DNA from: Gammaproteobacteria bacterium
GTDB lineage: Bacteria > Pseudomonadota > Gammaproteobacteria > Eutrophobiales > Eutrophobiaceae
Direction: 5' to 3'
NCBI GenBank assembly: GCA_003645215.1
Contig: QNEM01000018.1
Span: 1 to 16,436, forward strand
Length of the DNA: 16,436 nt
The notes beneath the pieces are model-generated. The model was not told where the DNA came from. It did no database searches and saw only the letters and a program-made list of their open reading frames with translations. Within the stretch, counting starts at the first letter, position 1. Each line of letters starts with the position of its first letter. This document shows positions 1-6,770 of the stretch, in pieces. The position numbers and the translations under genes were made by a program.

Positions 1-1017
1 CGCGGCATCACGATTGCAACAGCGCACGTCGAATACGAAAGTGACAATCGTCACTATGCGCACGTAGATTGCCCGGGACATGCTGATTACGTGAAGAACA
101 TGATCACTGGTGCGGCGCAGATGGACGGTGCCATCCTGGTCTGTAGTGCAGCAGATGGCCCAATGCCCCAAACCCGTGAGCATATCCTGTTGGCCCGTCA
201 GGTAGGTGTCCCCTACGTGGTGGTTTATTTGAACAAAGCCGATCAGGTTGATGATGAAGAATTATTGGAGCTGGTAGAGATGGAAGTTCGTGAACTGCTG
301 GATACCTACGAATTTCCGGGTGATGACACACCGATTGTGACAGGCTCAGCCCTGAAGGCCCTGGAAGGAGATGAAAGCGAGATTGGCATTCCTTCTATTC
401 TGAAACTGGTAGCAGCGATGGATGACTACATTCCCATCCCGGAACGCCCGGTAGATCAACCCTTCCTGATGCCTATTGAAGACGTATTCTCAATCTCAGG
501 TCGTGGTACCGTTGTTACCGGACGTATCGAGCGCGGTATTGTCAAGGTCGGCGAAGAGATTGAGATTGTCGGTATTAAAGAAACCCAGAAGACCACCTGT
601 ACTGGCGTAGAGATGTTCCGCAAGTTACTGGACGAAGGTCAGGCTGGAGACAACGTCGGTGTATTGTTACGTGGCACCAAGCGTGAAGAAGTAGAGCGTG
701 GACAGGTCTTGTGCCATCCAGGTTCAATTACCCCGCACACCCGTTTTGAAGCAGAAATCTATGTGTTATCGAAAGAAGAAGGTGGTCGTCATACACCCTT
801 CTTTGCCAACTACCGTCCACAGTTTTACTTCCGTACCACGGATGTGACCGGTGCCGTTGATTTACCTGATGGTACTGAGATGGTCATGCCTGGCGATAAC
901 ATCAAGTTAGAAGTGACATTGATTAACCCGATTGCAATGGAAGAAGGCTTACGCTTTGCGATTCGTGAAGGTGGCCGTACCGTTGGTGCGGGCGTCGTCG
1001 CTAAGGTTATTGAGTAA
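1..1017 (+). CDS. tuf: Elongation factor Tu (EF-Tu), 5' end cut by the window
   Basis: EF-Tu is the GTPase that carries aminoacyl-tRNA to the ribosomal A site. The reading frame is open from base 1; 338 residues are visible and about 57-58 N-terminal residues, including the P-loop, lie outside the window. The first visible residues, RGITI, are the switch I segment. DCPGH (visible residues 23-27, G3) and NKAD (78-81, G4; E. coli has NKCD) follow. Domains 2 and 3 are complete, with SGRGTVVTGR, GGRHTPFF and a C-terminus in GAGVVAKVIE. The stretch GDESEIGIP is typical of non-enteric proteobacterial EF-Tu. The GTG at base 91 is internal and is not the start. The stop is 5 bases before rpsJ, so this copy joins the str and S10 clusters. 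A second tuf copy elsewhere is common in the class but cannot be seen here. Confidence 0.98.
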   Translation, partial: RGITIATAHVEYESDNRHYAHVDCPGHADYVKNMITGAAQMDGAILVCSAADGPMPQTREHILLARQVGVPYVVVYLNKADQVDDEELLELVEMEVRELLDTYEFPGDDTPIVTGSALKALEGDESEIGIPSILKLVAAMDDYIPIPERPVDQPFLMPIEDVFSISGRGTVVTGRIERGIVKVGEEIEIVGIKETQKTTCTGVEMFRKLLDEGQAGDNVGVLLRGTKREEVERGQVLCHPGSITPHTRFEAEIYVLSKEEGGRHTPFFANYRPQFYFRTTDVTGAVDLPDGTEMVMPGDNIKLEVTLINPIAMEEGLRFAIREGGRTVGAGVVAKVIE

Positions 1018-1022
1018 TCGTC

Positions 1023-1337
1023 ATGGCTGAACAACAGGTAATAAGAATCCGTTTAAAGGCATTTGATCATCGTTTGATTGATCAATCAACACGTGAAATC
1101 GTCGAAACAGCCAAACGTACTGGTGCGCAGATAAGGGGACCAATCCCACTGCCGACCAAGAAAGAAAGATTTACGATTTTGATATCACCGCATGTAAATA
1201 AAGATGCACGTGATCAATATGAGATTCGCACGCATAAGCGTCTGATGGATATCGTAAATCCTACTGACAAAACAGTTGATGCATTGATGAAACTTGATCT
1301 CGCCGCTGGCGTAGATGTGCAAATTAAACTTAATTAA
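1023..1337 (+). CDS. rpsJ: 30S ribosomal protein S10 (NusE)
   Basis: S10 is a 30S head protein that also acts as NusE, joining NusB in transcription antitermination and contacting NusG. The 104-residue product matches the E. coli 103-residue protein almost throughout: IRIRLKAFDHRLIDQ, RTGAQIRGPIPLPT and SPHVNKDARDQYEIRTH are all present. The ATG lies 5 bases after the tuf stop. No strong Shine-Dalgarno sequence is seen; a GAG inside the last tuf codons is the best candidate, so translation may be coupled to tuf. In E. coli this gene opens its own operon behind a long leader bound by L4, and there is no space for one here. A 16-bp perfect palindrome sits inside the gene at 1074-1089. Confidence 0.99.
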   Translation: MAEQQVIRIRLKAFDHRLIDQSTREIVETAKRTGAQIRGPIPLPTKKERFTILISPHVNKDARDQYEIRTHKRLMDIVNPTDKTVDALMKLDLAAGVDVQIKLN

Positions 1338-1373
1338 TCTAGATAATAAATATCAGGTATTGGTAACAAGATA

Positions 1374-2012
1374 ATGACTATTGGACTTATTGGACGCAAA
1401 CGGGGAATGACCAGGATCTTTACAGAAGATGGTCACTCAATACCCGTGACAGTTATCGAGGCCGGAATTAATCGGGTTGCTCGTCTTACCTCTACTGAAA
1501 AGGAAGGATATAAAGCTGTACAGGTTGCCTGGGGTAGCAAGAAGCCGGGTAAGGCAGGCAAGGCAATAGCCGGTGCTTATGCCAAGGCTAATATCGACCT
1601 GGGTGAAGGTCTGGTTGAATTTCGAATCTCGGATGAAGAAGAGCTGCCTGAAGATGGCGAACTGAAAGTAGATATATTTGAAGCAGGACAGAAGGTTGAT
1701 GTTTCCGGAACATCAATCGGTAAAGGCTATGGTGGTGTTATCAAACGTCATAATTTCAGTCACCAGAGAAATTCACACGGTAACTCAATCTCTCATCGTG
1801 CCCCTGGTTCTATTGGCCAATGTCAGACGCCTGGTCGAGTATTTAAAGGCAAGAAGATGGCTGGTCACATGGGTAATGTGAAGAGAACGACACAAAATCT
1901 TGAGGTCGTAAGAGTGGACAGTGAGAAAAACCTTTTATTAATTAAAGGTTCAGTGCCGGGTGCCAAAGGTGGCAAAGTGATTATTAAACCATCAGTAAAG
2001 GCTCGTGCCTGA
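1374..2012 (+). CDS. rplC: 50S ribosomal protein L3
   Basis: L3 is an early-assembly 50S protein that binds 23S rRNA domain VI and reaches towards the peptidyl-transferase centre. The 212-residue product (E. coli 209) begins MTIGLIGRKRGMTRIFTEDG and has the family core HGNSISHRAPGSIGQ followed by QTPGRVFKGKKMAGHMG. Gln151 in GQCQTPG corresponds to E. coli Gln150, the residue methylated by PrmB, so modification is likely by homology. The ATG lies 36 bases after rpsJ and its ribosome-binding site is weak (an AGG and GGTAA region upstream). The extended loop around residues 115-165 and a C-terminus ending in KARA are as expected. Confidence 0.99.
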   Translation: MTIGLIGRKRGMTRIFTEDGHSIPVTVIEAGINRVARLTSTEKEGYKAVQVAWGSKKPGKAGKAIAGAYAKANIDLGEGLVEFRISDEEELPEDGELKVDIFEAGQKVDVSGTSIGKGYGGVIKRHNFSHQRNSHGNSISHRAPGSIGQCQTPGRVFKGKKMAGHMGNVKRTTQNLEVVRVDSEKNLLLIKGSVPGAKGGKVIIKPSVKARA

Positions 2013-2036
2013 AAGGTCAATGAATAAGGGTTTGTT

Positions 2037-2654
2037 ATGGAATTAAAACTAAAACAATCGAATAAAAAAACCGATGGAAAAGTTACGGTATCAGATAGCA
2101 TCTTTGCATCTGAATATAACGAAGCACTTATCCATCAGGCGTTAACAGCTTTTATGGCAGGTTCACGCGCAGGTACCAAGGCGCAAAAAACACGTTCTGA
2201 TGTTCGTGGTGGTGGTAGAAAACCCTGGAAGCAGAAAGGCACTGGTCGTGCAAGATCAGGAACCATTCGTAGCCCGATATGGAGAAGTGGTGGTGTTACC
2301 TTCGCAGCAAGACCAAAAGATTATTCTCAGAAGCTGAATAGGAAAATGTATCGTGGTGCCATGAGTTCAATCCTTGCTGAACTGGCGAGTCAGCCCAGAC
2401 TGGTTGTGATTGACGAATTTACAGCTGCTGCCCCGAAAACAAAAGATATGTTGGCACAGTTAAAGGCACTTGATCTTAGCGATGTGTTGATTGTGACTGG
2501 TGAAGTGACAGAAAACCTTTTTCTATCGACAAGAAATATCCCACATGTCGATGTTGTGGATACAGAAGAGATTAATCCTTATGTGTTGATTGGTTATAAC
2601 AAGATATTGATGACACAGGGTGCACTTGCAAAAGTAGAGGAATTGCTGGCATGA
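2037..2654 (+). CDS. rplD: 50S ribosomal protein L4
   Basis: L4 is a 50S assembly protein whose long loop lines the nascent-peptide exit tunnel. In E. coli it also represses the S10 operon by binding the S10 leader. The product has 205 residues (E. coli 201). The loop region is clear: SRAGTKAQKTRSDV, GGRKPWKQKGTGRARSG, then SPIWRSGGVTFAARP. The globular C-terminal part includes SDVLIVTGEV and ENLFLSTRN. AAGGG at 2026-2030, six bases before the ATG, is a good ribosome-binding site. The stop overlaps the rplW start in an ATGA arrangement, so translation of L4 and L23 is probably coupled. The leader through which L4 would autoregulate is not present upstream of rpsJ here. Confidence 0.99.
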   Translation: MELKLKQSNKKTDGKVTVSDSIFASEYNEALIHQALTAFMAGSRAGTKAQKTRSDVRGGGRKPWKQKGTGRARSGTIRSPIWRSGGVTFAARPKDYSQKLNRKMYRGAMSSILAELASQPRLVVIDEFTAAAPKTKDMLAQLKALDLSDVLIVTGEVTENLFLSTRNIPHVDVVDTEEINPYVLIGYNKILMTQGALAKVEELLA

Positions 2655-2950
2655 GCTTAAGCCAAGAAAAATTAATGCAGATCGTGCTGGAACCACGCGT
2701 GACTGAAAAAAGTACGCTGGTAGGGGAAAAGTACAATCAATTCGTATTTAAGGTACTGAAAAGTGCAACCAAACCTGAGATTAAAAATGCAGTTGAGCTG
2801 CTATTCAAGGTTGAAGTCGAATCTGTTCAGACGACTAACGTAAAGGGTAAGAAGAAAATATTTAAACGTGAACCGGGTAAACGTCCAGACTGGAAAAAAG
2901 CCTACGTGAAACTGAAACCCGGTTTCGATATTGATTTCGTGGGAGCATAG
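2651..2950 (+). CDS. rplW: 50S ribosomal protein L23
   Basis: L23 sits at the polypeptide exit of the 50S subunit and is the docking site for trigger factor and SRP. The product has 99 residues (E. coli 100). Recognisable segments are EPRVTEKST, SATKPEIKNAVELLFKVEV and the RNA-binding part GKRPDWKKAYVKL, ending in DIDFVGA. The ATG overlaps the rplD stop by four bases (ATGA), which argues for this start and for coupled translation. The N-terminus MSLSQEKLMQIV is a little different from E. coli, but the frame is closed upstream by the overlap. Confidence 0.98.
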   Translation: MSLSQEKLMQIVLEPRVTEKSTLVGEKYNQFVFKVLKSATKPEIKNAVELLFKVEVESVQTTNVKGKKKIFKREPGKRPDWKKAYVKLKPGFDIDFVGA

Positions 2951-2963
2951 TTAGAGTACTGTT

Positions 2964-3788
2964 ATGGCACTAGTTAAACCAAAACCAACCTCTGCAGGGC
3001 GTCGTTCACTAGTTAAGGTCGTGAGTCCTGAGCTGTATAAGGGCGCACCTTACGAACCTTTGCTTGAAAAGCAAAGCAAGAATTCAGGTCGTAATAACAA
3101 CGGGCGTATTACTGTACGTCATCGTGGTGGTGGTGCTAAACAGCGCTACCGCATCATTGATTTTAAACGTAATACAGATGATATAGCTGCGAAAGTAGAA
3201 CGTATTGAATATGATCCGAATAGAACCGCACATATTGCCTTATTGTTGTTTGTCGATGGCGAACGTCGTTACATCATCGCTTCAGAAGGCATGAAGGAAG
3301 GTTATGAAGTCATGTCTGGTGAAACTGCACCGATTAAGGATGGCAACTGTATGCCGTTAAGAAACATGCCTTTAGGTACAACGGTTCATTGTGTAGAAAT
3401 GAAGCCTGGTAAAGGTGCGCAAATGGCAAGAAGTGCAGGAGCCAGTGTGCAACTGGTCGCACGTGAAGGTAATCACGCAACATTAAGAATGCGTTCAGGT
3501 GAGATGAGAAAAGTATTAGCCGACTGTCGTGCAACAATTGGCGAAGTGGGCAATGGTGAGCACGCACTTAGATCATTGGGTAAAGCCGGTGCCAAAAGAT
3601 GGCGCGGTGTACGTCCAACTGTACGAGGCGTTGCTATGAACCCTGTTGACCATCCACATGGTGGTGGTGAAGGAAGGACCTCAGGCGGTCGTCACCCGGT
3701 AACACCATGGGGTGTGCCGACTAAAGGCTATAAAACTCGTAAAAACAAGCGTTCAGATAATCTGATCGTACGCAAACGTCAGAAATAA
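2964..3788 (+). CDS. rplB: 50S ribosomal protein L2
   Basis: L2 is one of the most conserved 50S proteins. It is needed for subunit association and lies close to the peptidyl-transferase centre. The product has 274 residues (E. coli 273). The N-terminal part carries the SGRNNNGRITVRHRGGG segment. The C-terminal segment MNPVDHPHGGGEGR is intact, with His230 and His232; His230 matches E. coli His229, a residue implicated in ribosome function. The following TSGGRHPVTPWG differs by a small substitution/insertion from the E. coli NFGKHPVTPWG, as in many non-enteric proteobacteria. The gap after rplW is 13 bases, with AGAG as a modest ribosome-binding site. Confidence 0.99.
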   Translation: MALVKPKPTSAGRRSLVKVVSPELYKGAPYEPLLEKQSKNSGRNNNGRITVRHRGGGAKQRYRIIDFKRNTDDIAAKVERIEYDPNRTAHIALLLFVDGERRYIIASEGMKEGYEVMSGETAPIKDGNCMPLRNMPLGTTVHCVEMKPGKGAQMARSAGASVQLVAREGNHATLRMRSGEMRKVLADCRATIGEVGNGEHALRSLGKAGAKRWRGVRPTVRGVAMNPVDHPHGGGEGRTSGGRHPVTPWGVPTKGYKTRKNKRSDNLIVRKRQK

Positions 3789-3800
3789 CGGAAACAATAG

Positions 3801-4070
3801 ATGGCACGTTCAATTAAAAAAGGCCCTTTCGTCGATCATCATTTAGCAAAGAAGATTGATGTTGCTAAAGAATCGAATGATAAGCGTCCAATTAAAACCT
3901 GGTCACGTCGGTCGATGGTATTACCAAATATGGTTGGCTTGACCATTGCTGTACATAACGGGCGTGATCATATGCCGGTTTATATTACAGAAAATATGGT
4001 CGGTCATAAGTTAGGTGAGTTTGCAGGTACTCGTACCTTCAGAGGTCATCTGGCGGATCGTAAAATTTAA
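3801..4070 (+). CDS. rpsS: 30S ribosomal protein S19
   Basis: S19 is a 30S head protein that partners S13 near the A-site finger and the subunit bridges. The product has 89 residues (E. coli 92, slightly longer at the C-terminus). The family core is complete: MARSIKKGPFVDHHL, WSRRSMVLPNMVG, then HNGRDHMPVYITENMVGHKLGEF and the final TRTFRGHLADRK. GGAA lies about eight bases before the ATG. It follows rplB after 12 bases, in the order seen in all S10 clusters. Confidence 0.99.
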   Translation: MARSIKKGPFVDHHLAKKIDVAKESNDKRPIKTWSRRSMVLPNMVGLTIAVHNGRDHMPVYITENMVGHKLGEFAGTRTFRGHLADRKI

Positions 4071-4091
4071 TCAAGGTTAAATGTAAATAAC

Positions 4092-4095
4092 AGGA
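4092..4095 (+). promoter_or_regulatory. Ribosome-binding site that decides the rplV start
   Basis: AGGA here is three bases from the first ATG (4099) and six bases from the second (4102). The spacing favours the second ATG, as does alignment with the L22 family. Confidence 0.6.
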
Positions 4096-4101
4096 TCTAT
4101 G

Positions 4102-4440
4102 ATGTCGACATCAGCGAAACTTACAAATACAAGACTTTCTCCACAAAAGATGCGTCTGGTTGCAGATCAGGTCAGGGGCTTACCTGTAGAAAGAGCGCTG
4201 GATGTACTTACATTCAGTAATAAAAAAGCAGCAACGGTAATCAAGAAGGTGCTGGAATCAGCAATTGCAAATGCAGAGCATAATGATGGCGCTGATATTG
4301 ATGAATTAAAGATCTCCGAAATACTTGTTGATGCAGGTCCAACAATGAAACGGTTACGTCCAAGAGCGCGTGGTCGTGCTGACAGAATTATTAAGAGAAC
4401 CAGCCACTTGAAAGTGACTGTCTCAGAGACAGAAGGATAA
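4102..4440 (+). CDS. rplV: 50S ribosomal protein L22
   Basis: L22 is a 50S protein whose beta-hairpin reaches into the exit tunnel, where it affects macrolide action and arrest peptides. Two adjacent ATGs occur, at 4099 and 4102. I chose 4102 because AGGA at 4092-4095 is then six bases away, and because MSTSAK aligns residue for residue with E. coli METIAK. The 4099 start would add one Met. The product is 112 residues. Landmarks are LSPQKMRLVADQVRG, KKVLESAIANAEHNDGADID and the hairpin tip and strand GPTMKRLRPRARGRADRI. The C-terminal SETEG tail is a few residues longer than in E. coli. Confidence 0.97.
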   Translation: MSTSAKLTNTRLSPQKMRLVADQVRGLPVERALDVLTFSNKKAATVIKKVLESAIANAEHNDGADIDELKISEILVDAGPTMKRLRPRARGRADRIIKRTSHLKVTVSETEG

Positions 4441-4447
4441 GAATGTA

Positions 4448-5125
4448 ATGGGTCAAAAAGTACATCCAATAGGCATACGCCTGGGTATTGTTAAAGACTG
4501 GACATCGACATGGTATGCCGATTCCAAAGACTACCCCAAGTTTTTGTATACAGACTTGAAAGTACGCGAATACTTGCAGAAGAAACTGGAAAGCGCCTCA
4601 GTCAGTCGCATTCAGATTGAACGTCCGGCTAACAACGCGAGAATTATTATTCACACCGCAAGACCAGGGATTGTGATTGGTAAGAAGGGTGAAGACATTG
4701 ATCGTTTACGTATTGCTGTCTCAAAAATGATGGGCGTGCCAGCCCAGGTGAGTGTTGAAGAAATCCGCAAGCCGGAACTGGATGCGACATTGGTTGCGCA
4801 GAATGTTGCATCTCAACTGGAACGTCGAATTATGTATCGACGTGCAATGAAACGTGCCGTGACCAATACCATGAGATTAGGTGCTGAAGGTATCAAGATT
4901 AATCTTGCTGGAAGACTGAATGGTGCAGAAATTGCGCGTTCAGAATGGTATAGAGAAGGTCGTGTGCCTTTGCATACGTTGAGAGCAGATATTGATTATG
5001 GTGTTGCAGAAGCAAATACAACTTACGGGATCATAGGTATCAAGGTCTGGATATTTAAAGGTGAAATTTTTGATTATGGCAATAGTGCAGAAGCTGGCGC
5101 CAATGAAGAAGTCTCTACAAGCTGA
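4448..5125 (+). CDS. rpsC: 30S ribosomal protein S3
   Basis: S3 is a 30S head protein at the mRNA entry channel and contributes to the ribosomal helicase activity. The product has 225 residues (E. coli 233). It begins with the invariant MGQKVHPIGIRLG and has a type II KH domain with the GKKG loop at residues 78-81. The C-terminal domain includes MGVPAQVSVEEIRKPELDA, EGIKINLAGRLNGAEIAR and EANTTYGIIGIKVWIFKGE. AAGGA at 4433-4437, at the end of rplV, is the likely ribosome-binding site. A nearer ATG at 4443 is followed at once by a stop and is not used. Confidence 0.99.
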   Translation: MGQKVHPIGIRLGIVKDWTSTWYADSKDYPKFLYTDLKVREYLQKKLESASVSRIQIERPANNARIIIHTARPGIVIGKKGEDIDRLRIAVSKMMGVPAQVSVEEIRKPELDATLVAQNVASQLERRIMYRRAMKRAVTNTMRLGAEGIKINLAGRLNGAEIARSEWYREGRVPLHTLRADIDYGVAEANTTYGIIGIKVWIFKGEIFDYGNSAEAGANEEVSTS

Positions 5126-5138
5126 CAGGTAAAGATAA

Positions 5139-5552
5139 GTGCTACAACCTAAAAGAACAAAATTCAGAAAACAGAGCAAAGGTCGTAATCGCGGTATGGC
5201 AACTGTGAGTAATAAAGTGAGCTTTGGTGAATTCGGTATGAAAGCAACGACCCGTGGACGAATTACGGCGCGTCAAATCGAGGCCGCACGTAGAACCATT
5301 ACTCGTAAGATTAAACGTGGTGGAAAACTCTGGATCAGGATATTTCCGGATAAACCGATTACCAAGAAACCTCTGGAAGTACGTCAGGGCAAGGGTAAGG
5401 GTAATGTTGAATACTGGATTGCGCAGGTCCAACCCGGCAGGATGCTCTATGAACTTGAAGGTGTAGATGAAGAACTCGCAAGAGAAGCTTTCAAACTGGC
5501 TGCAGCCAAGTTGCCTGTAAAAACAACATTTATTAGCAGAGCGATAATGTAA
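5139..5552 (+). CDS. rplP: 50S ribosomal protein L16, GTG start
   Basis: L16 is a 50S protein near the A site, required late in assembly. The product has 137 residues (E. coli 136). The start is GTG: the codons after it read LQPKRTKFRK, which matches the invariant L16 N-terminus, and no ATG lies at this position. A modest AGG (5127-5129) precedes it. The core GRGRITARQIEAARR-like segment (here TTRGRITARQIEAARR), WIRIFPDKPITKKPLEVR and GKGKGNVEYWIAQVQPG are complete. Arg82 in EVRQGKGKG corresponds to E. coli Arg81, which is hydroxylated by YcfD/RoxA-type oxygenases. The TAA stop shares one base with the rpmC ATG (TAATG), so L16 and L29 are probably translationally coupled. Confidence 0.98.
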   Translation: MLQPKRTKFRKQSKGRNRGMATVSNKVSFGEFGMKATTRGRITARQIEAARRTITRKIKRGGKLWIRIFPDKPITKKPLEVRQGKGKGNVEYWIAQVQPGRMLYELEGVDEELAREAFKLAAAKLPVKTTFISRAIM

Positions 5553-5749
5553 TGAACACTGCGGAACTAAGAAAAAAGAAACCAGAAGAATTGGATGCTT
5601 TGATACTGGAACTGATGCGTGAGCAGTTTAACCTGCGTATGCAAAAAGGATCAGGTCAATTAAGCAAACCAAGTGAGATAAAACGTGTACGTAAAGAAAT
5701 TGCACGTGCGAAAACAATCATAGCTGAAATGGCAGCAGGTAATAATTGA
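5552..5749 (+). CDS. rpmC: 50S ribosomal protein L29
   Basis: L29 is a small, two-helix 50S protein beside L23 at the tunnel exit. The product has 65 residues (E. coli 63). It shows the family pattern: AELRKKKPEELDALILELMREQFNLR is followed by QLSKPSEIKRVRKEIARAKTI. Both ends overlap neighbours by one base: TAATG with rplP and TGATG with rpsQ. This is a tight coupling chain of three genes. Confidence 0.98.
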   Translation: MNTAELRKKKPEELDALILELMREQFNLRMQKGSGQLSKPSEIKRVRKEIARAKTIIAEMAAGNN

Positions 5750-6015
5750 TGAGTGAAACACAAAAAACAGCCAAGACAGTCACCGGCGAAGTGGTAAGTA
5801 ACAAGATGGATAAAACCATCTCGGTACTGGTATCCAGAAAGGTAAAACATCCTTTGTATGAAAAGTACATCAGGCGTTCTACAAAGTTCATGGCGCATGA
5901 TGAGAACAATGAGTGCAGTGAAGGTGATTTGGTTGTGATAGAAGCATCAAAACCAATGTCAAAAAACAAGACCTGGAAACTACAAAAAGTAGTTACCAAG
6001 ACACAAGAAATTTAG
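5749..6015 (+). CDS. rpsQ: 30S ribosomal protein S17
   Basis: S17 is a primary 16S rRNA-binding protein of the OB-fold type in the 30S body. I take the ATG at 5749, which overlaps the rpmC TGA by one base. A TTG one codon upstream (5746) is also in frame but is poorer and not supported by homology. The product is 88 residues (E. coli 84). Landmarks are VVSNKMDKTISVLVSRKVKHPLY, RSTKFMAHDENN and GDLVVIEASKPMSKNKTWKL. It is the last gene of the S10 block. A 50-base gap follows before rplN and contains a small exact-fit reading frame. Confidence 0.98.
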   Translation: MSETQKTAKTVTGEVVSNKMDKTISVLVSRKVKHPLYEKYIRRSTKFMAHDENNECSEGDLVVIEASKPMSKNKTWKLQKVVTKTQEI

Positions 6016-6017
6016 CC

Positions 6018-6065
6018 ATGAAAAGTTTAACCATGCGAAATCTAGAAAGTAGAGGAGTAGCGTAG
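6018..6065 (+). other. Possible 15-codon reading frame filling the rpsQ-rplN gap
   Basis: An ATG two bases after the rpsQ stop opens a frame of 15 codons, MKSLTMRNLESRGVA, ending in TAG directly against the rplN ATG and in the same frame as rplN. The rplN ribosome-binding site (6051-6057) lies inside it. It has no ribosome-binding site of its own, so it could only be translated by reinitiation after rpsQ. It may be chance. If real it would act as a coupling or leader peptide; I do not assign a function. Confidence 0.25.
6051..6057 (+). promoter_or_regulatory. Strong ribosome-binding site of rplN
   Basis: AGAGGAG lies eight bases before the rplN ATG. It is among the best Shine-Dalgarno sequences in the window and opens the spc block, where E. 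coli has a promoter and separate operon start. Confidence 0.75.
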
Positions 6066-6434
6066 ATGATACAAATGCAGACCATGCTGGATGCCGCAGA
6101 TAATAGCGGTGCAAAGCGGGTGATGTGCGTGAAGGTCCTTGGCGGATCCAAGCGACGCTACGCCGGAATTGGCGATGTCATTAAAGTGACAGTTAAAGAA
6201 GCTATTCCACGCGGTAAAGTAAAGAAAGGTGAACTCTATGATGCGGTTGTTGTAAGGACTCGCCACGGTGTTCGTCGTTCAGATGGATCGCTGATCAGAT
6301 TTGATGGCAATGCTGTTGTTTTACTGAATAACCAGCGTCAACCGATAGGCACTCGTATTTTTGGCCCGGTGACGCGTGAATTAAGAGGCGCAGAATTTAT
6401 GAAAATTGTGTCGCTGGCACCTGAGGTTTTATAA
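6066..6434 (+). CDS. rplN: 50S ribosomal protein L14
   Basis: L14 is a 50S protein at intersubunit bridge B5/B8 and the binding site of the silencing factor RsfS. The product is 122 residues (E. coli 123). It begins MIQMQTMLDAADNSGAKRVMC, includes VLGGSKRRYAGIGD and KEAIPRGKVKKGE, and ends GTRIFGPVTREL then FMKIVSLAPEVL. The ribosome-binding site AGAGGAG is strong. This is the first spc-block gene. I found no convincing promoter in the 50 bases before it, so it probably continues the S10 transcript. Confidence 0.99.
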   Translation: MIQMQTMLDAADNSGAKRVMCVKVLGGSKRRYAGIGDVIKVTVKEAIPRGKVKKGELYDAVVVRTRHGVRRSDGSLIRFDGNAVVLLNNQRQPIGTRIFGPVTRELRGAEFMKIVSLAPEVL

Positions 6435-6436
6435 GA

Positions 6437-6757
6437 ATGCGTAAGTTAAGAAAAGGTGATGAAATTGTCGTCCTGGCTGGTAAGGACAAGGGCAAACGTG
6501 GTGTTGTATTAAAGGTACTACAGGATCTGGAAAAAATCATTGTCGAGAATATTAATATGGTTAAACGCCATACCAAAGGCAACCCGGCTCAAGGGACACC
6601 TGGTGGTATCGTTGAAAAAGAAATGCCTTTAAGTATTTCGAATGTCGCTATCTGGAACCCGGTATCAAACCAGGCAGATCGCGTCGGTATAAAAATGTTG
6701 GAAGATGGACAAAAGGTGCGCTTTTTCAAATCTAATGACGAAGTCGTGGATGTATAA
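6437..6757 (+). CDS. rplX: 50S ribosomal protein L24
   Basis: L24 is an assembly-initiator protein of the 50S subunit that binds the 5' part of 23S rRNA and lies near the tunnel exit. The product is 106 residues (E. coli 104). The KOW motif is clear at the N-terminus: KGDEIVVLAGKDKGKRG, residues about 6-22. It is followed by GINMVKRH-like NINMVKRHTKGNPAQG, GGIVEKEMPLSISNVAIWNP and VRFFKSN. The ATG is two bases after the rplN stop, and GAGG at 6423-6426 serves as ribosome-binding site. Confidence 0.98.
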   Translation: MRKLRKGDEIVVLAGKDKGKRGVVLKVLQDLEKIIVENINMVKRHTKGNPAQGTPGGIVEKEMPLSISNVAIWNPVSNQADRVGIKMLEDGQKVRFFKSNDEVVDV

Positions 6758-6770
6758 AGGCGGAAGTAAA

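Noticed and set aside
91..1017. GTG at 91 as the start of EF-Tu
   Set aside because: The frame is open to base 1 and codes for the conserved switch I and G3 segments of EF-Tu, so the gene is cut by the window edge.
5746..5748. TTG as the start of S17
   Set aside because: The ATG at 5749 is a better start and forms the usual TGATG overlap with rpmC.
6016..6065. Promoter of a separate spc operon
   Set aside because: No paired -35 and -10 boxes could be found in the 50 bases; continuous transcription is more likely.
6705..6770. N-terminal extension of L5
   Set aside because: It overlaps the end of rplX, has no family match, and the start at 6771 gives exactly the usual 179 residues.
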